Positions 34,299 through 44,715 of a DNA stretch of 64,000 bases are shown one piece after another. A model generated the notes under the pieces. That model saw only the letters and a list, made by a program, of their open reading frames with translations. It did not search any database and had not been told where the DNA came from. Source of the stretch: Micromonospora sp. Llam0 (GTDB taxonomy: Bacteria; Actinomycetota; Actinomycetes; Mycobacteriales; Micromonosporaceae); assembly GCF_003751085.1 (NCBI RefSeq), contig NZ_RJJY01000001.1, positions 4,526,001-4,590,000 on the forward strand. The letters are read 5' to 3'. A program made the position numbers and the translations under genes. Within the stretch, counting starts at the first letter, position 1, and each line of letters starts with the position of its first letter.

Positions 34299-34640
34299 AT
34301 ATCCCCCTGCTGAAGCAGGGAGATTCAACCCTCACGGGTCGAGTTTTCTGCTTCGCCGACCACAGCCGACCCGAATCAACGGCAAGGGACGGAATACCGC
34401 CCATCGGTCTTACACAGTCTCCACAGACGTCACTTCCCACCAGCCCGGCGGTAGGCCCGACCGGCTTGGTCGTCACCGGAAGGACAACGTCACGTTAGCA
34501 CACCTGTCCGTACGCCGGTGTCCCGGTGCGCGGGTACTGGACGTCGATCCGCCCCGGCGGCGAATCGACTTTCCCTGTCCTGCTCCACAGGAGTCCGTTT
34601 CCTCCCCGGCCGGAAGGCCGGAGTATCCACGGAAGGCATC
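34299..34640. mobile_element. ~340-bp IS200/IS605-like non-autonomous element (PATE type), no transposase
   Basis: The left end is preceded by TTGAC (34294-34298), followed within a few bases by the hairpin ccctgc-tgaa-gcaggg (34305-34320). The right end carries the hairpin ccggcc-ggaa-ggccgg (34606-34621) followed by agtatccacgg. Terminal imperfect palindromes and a short 5' target motif, with no inverted repeats or target duplication, are the hallmarks of IS200/IS605 ends. No TnpA or TnpB ORF lies inside. The internal ~280 bp has no coding character and could be a relic of a TnpB omega-RNA region. It sits between two unrelated pseudogenes. The end points are approximate to a few bases. Confidence 0.6.
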
Positions 34641-35035
34641 TGATGACGTAGACGGAGATCTGCCCGGACACCGGGTCGTACGCGCCGGCCAGGTGGACCC
34701 AGACGTCCTCGGTCGGCGGTGCCTGCAGGACCCGGCCGCACAGGCCGACACCGGCGTCCCGGTAGTCTGCGCCGCCCGCATGGTGAAGCACCAGCCGCCG
34801 GCACCTCCGTTGACGTCCGCCCGGTACTGCAGTTCGAACCGGCTGGCGGTCGCGCCGTCCTGGCTGAGGATGGTCTGCCCGGCTCCGGCGGCCAGATCGC
34901 TGGCCCGGACCCGTGCCCGCCCCGCCCGCCGTGGCCGGCGCGGCTCCGGCCGGGCCGGTGGACACGGCGGGCGACGCGGTCCCGGCCAGCAGGACAGCCA
35001 GCGTCGCCGAGATGGCCTACGAAGGATGGGCGCGG
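34641..35035 (-). pseudogene. Secreted LamG-domain protein remnant, frameshifted and truncated
   Basis: Near 35,010-34,920 one frame encodes a signal-peptide-like stretch (SATLAVLLAGTASPAVS). A second frame then carries ASDLAAGAGQTILSQDGATASRFELQYRADV and GGWCFTM. A third segment, back in the first frame, reads VWVHLAGAYDPVSGQISVYV. This is the LamG/concanavalin-like pattern (LSQDG, FxLQY, WxHLAGxYDxxxGxxxxYV) found in secreted actinomycete proteins. Two frameshifts and abrupt loss of sequence at the mobile element boundary mark it as a pseudogene. Confidence 0.72.
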
Positions 35036-35122
35036 CTTCCATCGACGGTCAACTAAATCGATGGAAGCCGTTGCAGACATGTGCAACCGTGCTCCGGAGA
35101 CCGGCTCCGGACGCGGCGGGCG

Positions 35123-35482
35123 TCACCGCATCAGCTGGAGTACCAGGACGACCACGCCGAGGGAGAAGAACAGCGGGAAGTCGGGTGGCAGGATGCCGCC
35201 GAGGTTTCGGTAGAAGCGCAGGATCAGCATCATGCCGAAGAAGGCCACTGTGTAGCCGGCGGCGACGGCACCGATCTCCGGCCGCCAGATGCCGATCACC
35301 AGGCCGGCGGCGGCCAGGGTGTCGAGGACCGCGATCAGCAGGGTCAACGCCCGGCTGGGGCGGAACCCGAAGTGGTTCTGCAACGGCTGGATGCCTGCCT
35401 CCATGCCGATGTACATGGCGAGGCCGTGCAGGACGAACTCCATGATGAGCACGGCTGAGCAGATGATGACGATGATCCGCAC
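35123..35482 (-). CDS. DoxX-like membrane protein
   Basis: 119 residues with four membrane helices: IIVIICSAVLIMEFVLHGLAM, ALTLLIAVLDTLAAAGLVIGI, IGAVAAGYTVAFFGMMLIL and FPLFFSLGVVVLVLQL. The size and helix pattern match small DoxX/DoxD-like proteins, which are found next to TetR regulators in many actinomycetes. The TetR gene lies 79 bp upstream on the same strand and probably controls it. Biochemical role unknown. Confidence 0.72.
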   Translation of the reverse strand: MRIIVIICSAVLIMEFVLHGLAMYIGMEAGIQPLQNHFGFRPSRALTLLIAVLDTLAAAGLVIGIWRPEIGAVAAGYTVAFFGMMLILRFYRNLGGILPPDFPLFFSLGVVVLVLQLMR

Positions 35483-35514
35483 GGACAGTCTCCAGTTGTT
35501 CGGGCGTGGTTTGC

Positions 35515-35546
35515 CGCGGTGTTCCGAGGTGTGTCGCGGTGTTCCG
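35515..35546. repeat. Direct repeat pair in the TetR-DoxX gap
   Basis: cgcggtgttccg occurs at 35515-35526 and 35535-35546, a 20-bp (two-turn) period, between the TetR stop and the DoxX start. It could be a binding site or simple slippage in GC-rich DNA. Confidence 0.3.
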
Positions 35547-35561
35547 GCGTGGTGTGGCGGG

Positions 35562-36263
35562 TCAGGTCGGCAGTCCGGCCAGCTCGGCCAGGCGGGTCAG
35601 GGCCTGGTCGAACAGGGCTGCCCGGTCGTCGATGATGTTGTTGAAATGGCCGAACAGCTCCAGGTTGAGCATCCCGAACAGCCCGCTCCACGCGGCCAGC
35701 GCGGCGGTCACGGCCTCGTCGGGCACGGCCGGCAGCACGGCCGACCGCACCCGTTCGAGATCACCGCCGAGCGACTCGGGCGTGGTTTGCGCGGTCGGCG
35801 GGGTACGCAGCACTCCGGCTCGGTGCGCGTCGCTGATGATCCGGCCGAGCACCACCTTGTCCCGCATCGCCGCCTGCAGTGTGGTCTCCGGGGCGTGGTA
35901 GCCGCGTACCGGTGACCCGTAGAGGAGTGCGTACTCGTGCGGGTGCTCGATCGCCCAGCTGCGCAGCGCCTGCCCGACCGACCGCCACCGGCCCGCGAAG
36001 TCGTCGGCCGCCGCCGCCTCGTCGGCCTGCTCGACGGCGGTGCCGACGGAGTTGTAGCCGTCGGTGACCAGCGCGGTCAGCAGGTCGTCACGGCTCGGGA
36101 AGTAGCGGTAGACCGCTGAGGAGACCATGCCGAGGTCTCGGGCGATCGCCCGCAGGGAGAGGTTCTCGGCTCCCCGGTCGGCGAGCTGCGCCTTGGCGAT
36201 CTCGACGATCTCGTCGGTCAGTTCCTTGCGGACGCGTTCCCGCAGCGCGCGTGCGGAAGCCAA
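35562..36263 (-). CDS. TetR-family transcriptional regulator
   Basis: 233 residues if translation starts at TTG 36263. That start is chosen because AAGGAGGAG lies six bases before it and because the family N-terminus begins a few residues later. The HTH region reads LADRGAENLSLRAIARDLGMVSSAVYRYFPSRDDLLTALV, fully canonical. The C-terminal ligand domain matches the TetR_C WHG-type group (HPHEYALLYGSPVRGY, ALAAWSGLFGMLNLELFGHF). It is divergent from the DHA2 exporter gene at 36531 and upstream of the DoxX gene. A 14-bp palindrome lies in the divergent gap, so it is a likely repressor of the exporter. Confidence 0.9.
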   Translation of the reverse strand: MASARALRERVRKELTDEIVEIAKAQLADRGAENLSLRAIARDLGMVSSAVYRYFPSRDDLLTALVTDGYNSVGTAVEQADEAAAADDFAGRWRSVGQALRSWAIEHPHEYALLYGSPVRGYHAPETTLQAAMRDKVVLGRIISDAHRAGVLRTPPTAQTTPESLGGDLERVRSAVLPAVPDEAVTAALAAWSGLFGMLNLELFGHFNNIIDDRAALFDQALTRLAELAGLPT

Positions 36264-36346
36264 GGCCTCTCCTCCTTCGAGCGGTCCCGTCGGTCCCGGC
36301 ACCGGGCACCGCCGCACCGATCGTGCAGGTCAGTACCGCCGAAGCT

Positions 36347-36360
36347 TACCCGACCGGGTA
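36347..36360. promoter_or_regulatory. TetR operator candidate
   Basis: TACCCG-AC-CGGGTA is a perfect 14-bp inverted repeat in the gap between the TetR start (36263, minus) and the DHA2 exporter start (36531, plus). It is the only clean palindrome I found in the gap. Confidence 0.45.
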
Positions 36361-36530
36361 CCACGAATTAGAGCACGGGTCGTACTCACGAGCAATAGTC
36401 TTGACAGAGAGCACCGCTCCTGTCAGCCTCGTATCGAACCTCACCACCCTCGCAGGTCGGCGTCAACCGCCGGTCCTGCCAGCTCTGCGGCACAGCCATC
36501 CCCGAATCCATCTCAGGTCGAGAGGAAGCC

Positions 36531-38120
36531 ATGACAAGCCAGGAACAGAAGGCCGCTGCGCCGGTCGGAGCGTCCGGCGGGCCCGTCCCCGACAGCCGGC
36601 GCTGGCTGGTGCTGGTCGTCGTCTCGGTCGGGCAGCTGATGATCGCGCTCGACACCACCGTGGCCAGCGTGATGGGCCCGGAGCTGCAGCGCGACCTCGG
36701 GTTGTCCCCGATCGGGCTGCAGTGGGTCTTCAACAACTACATCATCTTGTTCGGCGGTCTGCTGCTGCTCGGTGGCCGACTCAACGACGTGATCGGTCGG
36801 CGCCGGATGTTCCTCGGCAGCCTCGCCCTGTTCACCGCAGGGTCGCTGCTCGCCGCGATGGCGCAGACCGACGACCAGATCCTGATCGCCCGGGCCATCC
36901 AGGGTCTGGCCGCCGCCGGCCTCTCCCCCGCCTGCCTGAGCATCCTGGTCGTCTCCTTCCGGGACCCGGCCGAGCGGGCCAAGGCGTTCGGCGTCTGGGG
37001 CGCGGTCATCGGCGTCGGTGCCGGGCTGGGCACCCTGCTCGGTGGTGCCATCGTCGACGTCAACTGGCGGCTGGCGTTCTACATCAACGTCCCGATCGCG
37101 GTGGTGCTCACCATCGGCGCGCTGTGGCTGATCCGTGGTGGCGCGCCGACCGGCCCACGTCCCAGGGCCGACATCCTCGGTGGACTCACCGGCACCCTGG
37201 GACTCGGTACGTTGGTCTTCGGCATCGTCAGCGTCACCGACCACGGCTGGACCGACATCCGTACCCTGGCGGCGTTCCTGGTCGCGGCCGTCATGTTGCC
37301 GGCGTTCATCGCCATCGAGCACCGGGCGGAGGCACCGCTGCTGCCGCTGCGGTTGTTCAAACTGCGCGGCGTGGTCGCCGGCAGCCTGGGTGAGTTCTTC
37401 ACCGCGGGTCTGATGATCCCGTGCTTCATGCTGCTGCCGATCTACATGCAGACGATCCTCGGCTACTCGCCGCTGGAGACCGGGCTCGCGTACCTGCCGA
37501 CGACCCTCGCGATGATGATCGTGGCCGGTCCGCTGTCCAAGGCGATCCCGAAGATCGGCGCGCAGATCCCGTACGTCGTCGGCACCGTGCTGCTGGCCGT
37601 CATGCTGGTCCTGCTGATGCGCACCCCGACCAGCGGGTCCTACTGGACGATCATGCTGCCGATCACCACGCTGCTCGGCGTCGGCCTGGTCCTCTGCCTG
37701 ATCCCGACCCCGACGGTCGGGACCTCGATGGCCACCGAGGACGACGCCGGCACCACGTCGGCCGTGCTGAACGTCGCCACCCAGGTGGGCGGGGCGCTGG
37801 CCCTGGCCATCTCCGCGTCCGTGCTGCAGGGCCGGCTCACCGACCTCGCCGAGCAGGGCCAGGTCGGGCCGGAGGCGCTCAACGAGGCGCTGCACCTCGG
37901 CATCGCCACCCTGTTCGTCTGGGTCGGGCTGAGCCTGTTGACCGGTCTGATCGGCTTCCGCGGTCTGCCGGCCGCACCGCCGCCGGCCGCCGGCAGCTCC
38001 CCCGACGGGTCTGCCGCCGACGGTGCCGACGCGCCGGCCGATACCGGCGACGGCGCCGGCACGACGGGCCCGGCCGGCGGCAGCGACGCCAAGCCGGTCG
38101 CGGCACCCGCCGCGTCCTGA
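36531..38120 (+). CDS. DHA2-family (EmrB/QacA) MFS drug exporter
   Basis: 529 residues, ATG 36531 with GAGAGGAAG upstream. About fourteen membrane segments are visible. The DHA2 motifs are present: VSVGQLMIALDTTVASVMGPEL at the first helix, LLLGGRLNDVIGRRRMF (motif A), and a motif-C-like GVGAGLGTLLGGAIVD stretch. The C-terminal ~45 residues are a disordered Ala/Pro/Gly tail. Lying at the left border of the biosynthetic cluster and divergent from a TetR regulator, it is a likely self-resistance or product export pump. Confidence 0.92.
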   Translation: MTSQEQKAAAPVGASGGPVPDSRRWLVLVVVSVGQLMIALDTTVASVMGPELQRDLGLSPIGLQWVFNNYIILFGGLLLLGGRLNDVIGRRRMFLGSLALFTAGSLLAAMAQTDDQILIARAIQGLAAAGLSPACLSILVVSFRDPAERAKAFGVWGAVIGVGAGLGTLLGGAIVDVNWRLAFYINVPIAVVLTIGALWLIRGGAPTGPRPRADILGGLTGTLGLGTLVFGIVSVTDHGWTDIRTLAAFLVAAVMLPAFIAIEHRAEAPLLPLRLFKLRGVVAGSLGEFFTAGLMIPCFMLLPIYMQTILGYSPLETGLAYLPTTLAMMIVAGPLSKAIPKIGAQIPYVVGTVLLAVMLVLLMRTPTSGSYWTIMLPITTLLGVGLVLCLIPTPTVGTSMATEDDAGTTSAVLNVATQVGGALALAISASVLQGRLTDLAEQGQVGPEALNEALHLGIATLFVWVGLSLLTGLIGFRGLPAAPPPAAGSSPDGSAADGADAPADTGDGAGTTGPAGGSDAKPVAAPAAS

Positions 38121-38203
38121 GCCGGTCGGACGGGGTCGGGCACCGCCTCGGTGCCCGGCCCCCGTCCGGCATACCGGCACGAGGGCCCGTCCGGCAGACC
38201 GGC

Positions 38204-38221
38204 TCAAGGTCCGGTCGAGTG
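38204..38221 (+). promoter_or_regulatory. SARP-type heptamer repeat upstream of KAS III gene
   Basis: TCAAGGT-n4-TCGAGTG, two heptamers with an 11-bp period, 47 bp before the GTG start at 38268. The first heptamer is identical to that at 44601-44607. SARP proteins bind such direct repeats with 11-bp spacing that overlap the -35 region. Confidence 0.55.
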
Positions 38222-38267
38222 GCAACCGGTTTGCTGTCGGTGGACCGATTTCGCCGAAGGAGGCACC

Positions 38268-39293
38268 GTGCGTTGGGACAACATCTATCTGGCCGGCACC
38301 GGGCTGTACCTGCCGGAGCAGCAGTACACCGCGGAGCAGGCGGTCGCCGACGGCGTCTATGACGCCTCGGCCGCGGAGACCAACGGCATCCGGGCGGTAC
38401 GGGTGGCCAACGACGACGAGGCCGGCGTGGTGATGGCCGCCGCAGCCGGGCGGCAGGCCATGTCCCGCTCCGGTCACGACCCGCAGGACATCGACCTGGT
38501 GCTGCACGGGTACGTGTCGCACCAGGGCCGGGAGATGTGGAGCCCGGCCCACTACGTCCAGCAGGAGACGGTCGGGGGCGGGCCCTCGGTCACCATCGAG
38601 ATGCGACAGGGCTGCAACGGACTGCTCGCCGCGCTGGAGCTCGGCGCGTCCCACCTGGCCGCCCGGCCGGACACCACCGCCGCACTGCTGACCGCCGGGG
38701 ACGCGTTCCGGCTGCCGTACATCGACCGGTGGAAGAGCGACGACCAGACGATTTTCGGCGACGCGGGCAGCGCCCTGGTGCTGTCCAAGCGGCAGGGCTT
38801 CGCCCGGCTGCTGGCGACGGCGAGTACCACCGAGCCGAGCCTGGAGCCGCTGTACCGGGGCGGTGGGCCGTGGACCTGGGCGCCGTTCGACACCGGCAAG
38901 CCGGTCGACCTGACCGCGCGCAAGGACGAGTGGCTGATGCGCTACGAGGACGCCTACGACGACGCCCTCGAGTTGGTCAACCAGAAGCTGACCAGTGTGC
39001 TCGACCAGGCAGTGACCGAGGCGGGGACCAGCGTCACCGAAGCCGACTGGTTCGTGCACGCCAACCTGATCCAGCCGATCGTCGAGTGGGGCTTCCACAA
39101 GTCACTCGGCCTCGACCCGGCCCGGACGACCTACGAGTGGGGGCGCGACCTCGGACACATGGGCAACAGCGACCAGATCGGCGGGATCAACCACCTGGTC
39201 GAGACCAACCAGCCGAAGTCCGGCGACAAGCTGATCACCGTGGGCGCCGGCATCGGATTCATGTGGACGGTGGCGGTGCTGGAGTTCGTCTGA
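38268..39293 (+). CDS. KAS III-like ketosynthase/acyltransferase
   Basis: 341 residues. GTG 38268 is chosen for the GAAGGAGG site just upstream. This is a thiolase-fold KAS III relative. The nucleophile Cys is in IEMRQGCNGLLAALE (near residue 112), the His region is WFVHANLIQPIVEW, and the Asn-containing loop is HMGNSDQIGGINHL. It is more like the secondary-metabolism KAS III branch (starter or acyl-transfer enzymes) than housekeeping FabH. It has its own SARP-type promoter and converges on the LuxR gene. It may load a starter or transfer an ACP-bound unit; the substrate is unknown. Confidence 0.82.
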   Translation: MRWDNIYLAGTGLYLPEQQYTAEQAVADGVYDASAAETNGIRAVRVANDDEAGVVMAAAAGRQAMSRSGHDPQDIDLVLHGYVSHQGREMWSPAHYVQQETVGGGPSVTIEMRQGCNGLLAALELGASHLAARPDTTAALLTAGDAFRLPYIDRWKSDDQTIFGDAGSALVLSKRQGFARLLATASTTEPSLEPLYRGGGPWTWAPFDTGKPVDLTARKDEWLMRYEDAYDDALELVNQKLTSVLDQAVTEAGTSVTEADWFVHANLIQPIVEWGFHKSLGLDPARTTYEWGRDLGHMGNSDQIGGINHLVETNQPKSGDKLITVGAGIGFMWTVAVLEFV

Positions 39294-39306
39294 TCCGCGC
39301 CCGGTC

Positions 39307-39361
39307 GGGGCCCAGTCCCGGGCCCGGGCCCGGTCCGCGGGTACCGGACCGGACTGGGGCC
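39307..39361. terminator. GC-rich nested hairpins between convergent genes
   Basis: ggggcccagtcc pairs, with one mismatch, with ggactggggcc at 39351-39361. Inside it, cggtccg pairs perfectly with cggaccg. It lies between the KAS III stop (39293) and the LuxR stop (39390), so it is probably a bidirectional terminator. Confidence 0.5.
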
Positions 39362-39389
39362 GCCGACCCACGTCGGGACGCCGGCCGGA

Positions 39390-40013
39390 TCAGAGAATCC
39401 AGCCGGCGTCCCGGGCGATCCGTACCGCGTCGACCCGGGTACGGGCATCGAGTTTGGTGGCGATAGAAGTCAGATGGTTACGGACGGTCCCGGCCGAGAG
39501 ATAGAGCATCGCGGCGATCTCCTTCGCCGAGTGCCCGTTCGCCGTCAGCTTGAGGATCTCGATCTCCCGGGGCGAGAGCGGGCTCGTGGACCGCTCGTTC
39601 AACGCGGCGAGGGCGATCTGCGAGTCGACCACCCGTCGGCCGGCGGCGACCTCGCGTACCGCTTCGGCGAGACTGGCGGGTGGGGCGTGCTTGAGCATCA
39701 GACCGGTCACCCCTGCTTCCAGGCTGCGCCGCAGCATCCCCGGTCGGTCGATGCCGGTGAGGATCAGCGTTCGGCAGCTCGGAAGCTGGTCGTGCACCAG
39801 CATCGCCGCCGAGAGGCCGTCGATCCCGGGCAGGTTGACGTCGATGATCGCCACGTCCGGACGGTGGGTCAGCGCGGCCGGCAGGATCGCGTCGCCCCGC
39901 TCGACCTGGGCGACAACCTGGATGTCCGGTTGCAGTTCGAGCAGGGCGACCAGCGCCCCACGGACCATGTGGACGTCCTCAGCCAGTAGGACCCGCAACG
40001 GGCACGTCTGCAT
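39390..40013 (-). CDS. LuxR/NarL-family response regulator
   Basis: 207 residues, ATG 40013 with AGGAGG upstream. The receiver domain has the acidic pocket (LLAEDVHM), the phosphoacceptor Asp in VAIIDVNLPGIDG, and the conserved Lys in LMLKHAPP. The C-terminal LuxR HTH is SPREIEILKLTANGHSAKEIAAMLYLSAGTVRNHL. No sensor kinase is adjacent, so it is an orphan or served by a distant kinase. Position between the KAS III and SARP genes suggests it is a cluster-situated regulator. Confidence 0.9.
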   Translation of the reverse strand: MQTCPLRVLLAEDVHMVRGALVALLELQPDIQVVAQVERGDAILPAALTHRPDVAIIDVNLPGIDGLSAAMLVHDQLPSCRTLILTGIDRPGMLRRSLEAGVTGLMLKHAPPASLAEAVREVAAGRRVVDSQIALAALNERSTSPLSPREIEILKLTANGHSAKEIAAMLYLSAGTVRNHLTSIATKLDARTRVDAVRIARDAGWIL

Positions 40014-40173
40014 GACTCGTTTCCCGCCTCCTGCACGACCTCTGCGTCACGGTCGACGACGCACCGTGCTGATGCCGTGATCAGCCACGCGGGCGGGGCC
40101 ACCATTTCCGGCACGCCGATTTCAGGCTCCACCGAAAAGGGCTGAAGACCTCATCCGCGCTTCCCTCCCAAAA

Positions 40174-40211
40174 CCGACATCAGGCCCGCGTTCCGACATC
40201 AGGTCCGCGTT
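40174..40211. repeat. 19-bp tandem direct repeat upstream of LuxR gene
   Basis: ccgacatcaggcccgcgtt (40174-40192) is followed directly by ccgacatcaggtccgcgtt (40193-40211), differing at one base. The repeats lie ~160-200 bp upstream of the LuxR start, in a 338-bp gap (40014-40351) with no ORF of its own. Confidence 0.7.
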
Positions 40212-40284
40212 ATTGACCCGATCCGCCGACTCGGCTACCGGCCACAGGATACCCCCTGCCTTCAACCATTGCCGGGAACGGAAG

Positions 40285-40316
40285 CGGGTAAGGTCGGAAT
40301 ATACCGAATTTACCCG
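40285..40316. promoter_or_regulatory. 32-bp interrupted palindrome in SARP-LuxR gap
   Basis: The outer arms cgggtaa and ttacccg and the inner arms tcgg and ccga are perfectly symmetric around an AT-rich aatata centre. It lies 36 bp after the SARP stop. It lacks a T tract, so an operator is at least as likely as a terminator. Confidence 0.5.
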
Positions 40317-40351
40317 GACCCATGTGTCACTCGGGGTCGTGGCTCTGCCGG

Positions 40352-41149
40352 CTACGCCGCGCCGACCAGGTCACGCCCCGCCAGCGGAACGCCTCCGCTG
40401 AGGATCACCTGCTGCAGTTCGTGCAGCCGACGCGCCGGCTCGACACCCAGCTCGGCGACGAGCAGCGTACGGATCCGGCGGAACTCCCCGAGCGCCGTAC
40501 CGACGTCACCGGACAGGTAGAGCGCCGTCATGTAGTGGGCGGCGAAGCTCTCGTTGAGCGGATGTTGGGCGGTGAGGGCACGCAGCTCCCCCAGCACCTC
40601 CAGGTGCCGGCCCAGCCGCAGGTCGGCCTCGATCCGCCGGTCCAGAGCGGCGAGCCGCAGGTCGCCGAGGGACAGCGCGTGCATGGCCAGCTGCGGTCCG
40701 AACTGGATGTCCGACAGCATCGGCGCCCGCCACAGCGCGAGGGCGTCGCCGAGCCGGCTGCTCGCGGCGTGGTAGTCACGCCGCTCGAAGGCCGCACTGC
40801 CGGCCCGGCCCAACCGTTGGAACTCCTGCACGTCGGTGATGCCGCCGGACATTCGCAGCGAATAGCCGCCACGTTCGGTCACCAGAACGCCACGGGAATC
40901 GCCCGACGGGTCGCCGGCCGTCGCCCGGCTGATCTGCCGCCGGAGCTGGTGGATGTAGGTATGCAGGGTGGTCGTGGCGCTGTGTGGCGGGTTGTTCTCC
41001 CAGAGTTCCTCAAAGATCGCGGATTTGGTGACCAGCCGGTCGCCGTTCAGGGCCAGCAATGCCAGAATCTGGCACGGTTTGGCCGCAGACGGCACGATCG
41101 ACGTCTGGTCAATTGTCGCCTGCAATGGTCCGAGCAGGTTGATTCGCAT
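40352..41149 (-). CDS. SARP-family pathway activator
   Basis: 265 residues, ATG 41149. The N-terminal OmpR-like winged helix has NGDRLVTKSAIFEELWENNPPHSATTTLHTYIHQLRR. The bacterial transcriptional activation domain follows, with VQEFQRLGRAGSAAFERRDYHAASSRLGDALALWRAPML and the family ending LGVEPARRLHELQQVIL. Length matches small SARPs such as ActII-ORF4 and DnrI; there is no NB-ARC extension. SARPs bind direct heptamer repeats with 11-bp period. Three such sites are present at 38204, 44551 and 44601, so this gene most likely activates the KAS III, PKS and diaminopropionate transcripts. Confidence 0.92.
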   Translation of the reverse strand: MRINLLGPLQATIDQTSIVPSAAKPCQILALLALNGDRLVTKSAIFEELWENNPPHSATTTLHTYIHQLRRQISRATAGDPSGDSRGVLVTERGGYSLRMSGGITDVQEFQRLGRAGSAAFERRDYHAASSRLGDALALWRAPMLSDIQFGPQLAMHALSLGDLRLAALDRRIEADLRLGRHLEVLGELRALTAQHPLNESFAAHYMTALYLSGDVGTALGEFRRIRTLLVAELGVEPARRLHELQQVILSGGVPLAGRDLVGAA

Positions 41150-41233
41150 GACTCGTTCCCCGATTCGCCATCAGACTTGGCAACTCATTGAAAACAGTCT
41201 GCGTCGGATCGGGGCACGGATCCAGTGACACCA

Positions 41234-42024
41234 TCACCTGCCGACCGTGAAGAACTCATGCCGTTGCTCGGCCGTGCCCCGCACGGCCGTCACCTCGGTA
41301 CGGATCTCCCGGGCGAGGTGCGGGTACGCCGCGCCGTGGAAGTAGAAGTGCCCACCCGGGAAGAAGCACTGACGCAGCTGGTGCGCGGTCTCCACCTGCC
41401 AGGCCGGCAGGCAGTCCAGCGGTGCCCAGGAGTCGGTCAACCCGCTGAACACGGTCAGCGGGCAGGGCAGCGGCGGGCGGTCCGGCTCGGGCCGGTACGA
41501 GTCGACCGCCTGCAGATCGGCACGCGCGACCCGCAGAAACTGCTCCCGCATCTCCGGCAGCTCGAGCAGCCGGTGCGGCGTGCCACCGAGGCCCAGCAGG
41601 ACCTCCAGCAGCTCGGCGTCCGCCAGGTCGCCGAGCCGACCGAGACCGGGCACCAGCGGGGTCGGCGTCGTCGGGGCCGCCCGCCCGGACACCCCCACCC
41701 ACAGCGGTGCCGCGCCGAGCGTCGACAACCGGCGCCCGACCTCGACCGCGACGACCGCACCCATGCTGTGCCCGAACAGCACGTACGGCTGATCGGCGTG
41801 TGGTGACACCGCTCGGGTCGCCTCGTCGACGACGGCGGTCATCGCCCGCAGCGGCGGTTCGGCGTACCGTCGGCCGCGCCCCGGCAGGTCCAGCAGCAGC
41901 ACCTCCCAGTCCGGCGGCAGTTCCCTGGCCAACGGGTGGTAGCCGGCGGCGGATCCACCGGCGTGGTGGAAGGCGATGAAGCGCAAGGTGGCGTCACCGG
42001 CCGGGCGGGGCCGGACGAACCGGC

Positions 42025-42028
<4 letters not shown>
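41234..42028 (-). CDS. Type II thioesterase
   Basis: 264 residues. ATG 42028 overlaps the PKS stop by 4 bp (ATGA). This is an alpha/beta hydrolase of the GrsT/RifR type: IAFHHAGGSAAGYHPLAREL at the front, nucleophile Ser in LFGHSMGAVVA, Asp in the FSGLTDSWAPLD region and His in FPGGHFYFHG. It removes misprimed acyl groups from carrier proteins. It is translationally coupled to the KS-ACP protein upstream. Confidence 0.93.
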
Positions 42029-44487
<2,459 letters not shown>

Positions 44488-44550
44488 GTCGATCCTCGAT
44501 GTCCGTTGGCCGGGGATGGTGATCGAAGCTGGCCGAACGTAACCGGCGGC

Positions 44551-44568
44551 GCTTGAGTGGACCTTGGG
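44551..44568 (-). promoter_or_regulatory. SARP-type repeat for the minus-strand PKS gene
   Basis: On the minus strand this reads CCAAGGT-n4-TCAAGCG, an 11-bp period. It is followed 8 bp later by TACGTT, a plausible -10. It is 64 bp upstream of the PKS start (44487). With 44601-44618 it forms a 15/16 inverted repeat. Confidence 0.6.
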
Positions 44569-44600
44569 ACCGCCGGCCAGACCACCCGCCTGCGAGGGCG

Positions 44601-44618
44601 TCAAGGTTCACTCAAGCA
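44601..44618 (+). promoter_or_regulatory. SARP-type repeat for the diaminopropionate operon
   Basis: TCAAGGT-n4-TCAAGCA, an 11-bp period, upstream of the GTG at 44716. It lies in the 228-bp divergent gap (44488-44715). I see no ORF in the gap. Its arm gcttgag...accttg mirrors 44551-44566, giving one site for each direction. Confidence 0.6.
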
Positions 44619-44715
44619 TCCCCGGCAAGACTCGTTGCCGTTCACGCCTGAACCGCAATGCGTACGCGGTCCGAGGCGACCGGTCGGCACGAATGGCGCG
44701 ACCAGAGGGGGCGAC

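Noticed and set aside
34313-34640. Small ORFs inside the element as genes
   Set aside because: They cross the terminal hairpins, lack ribosome sites and show no conserved motif.
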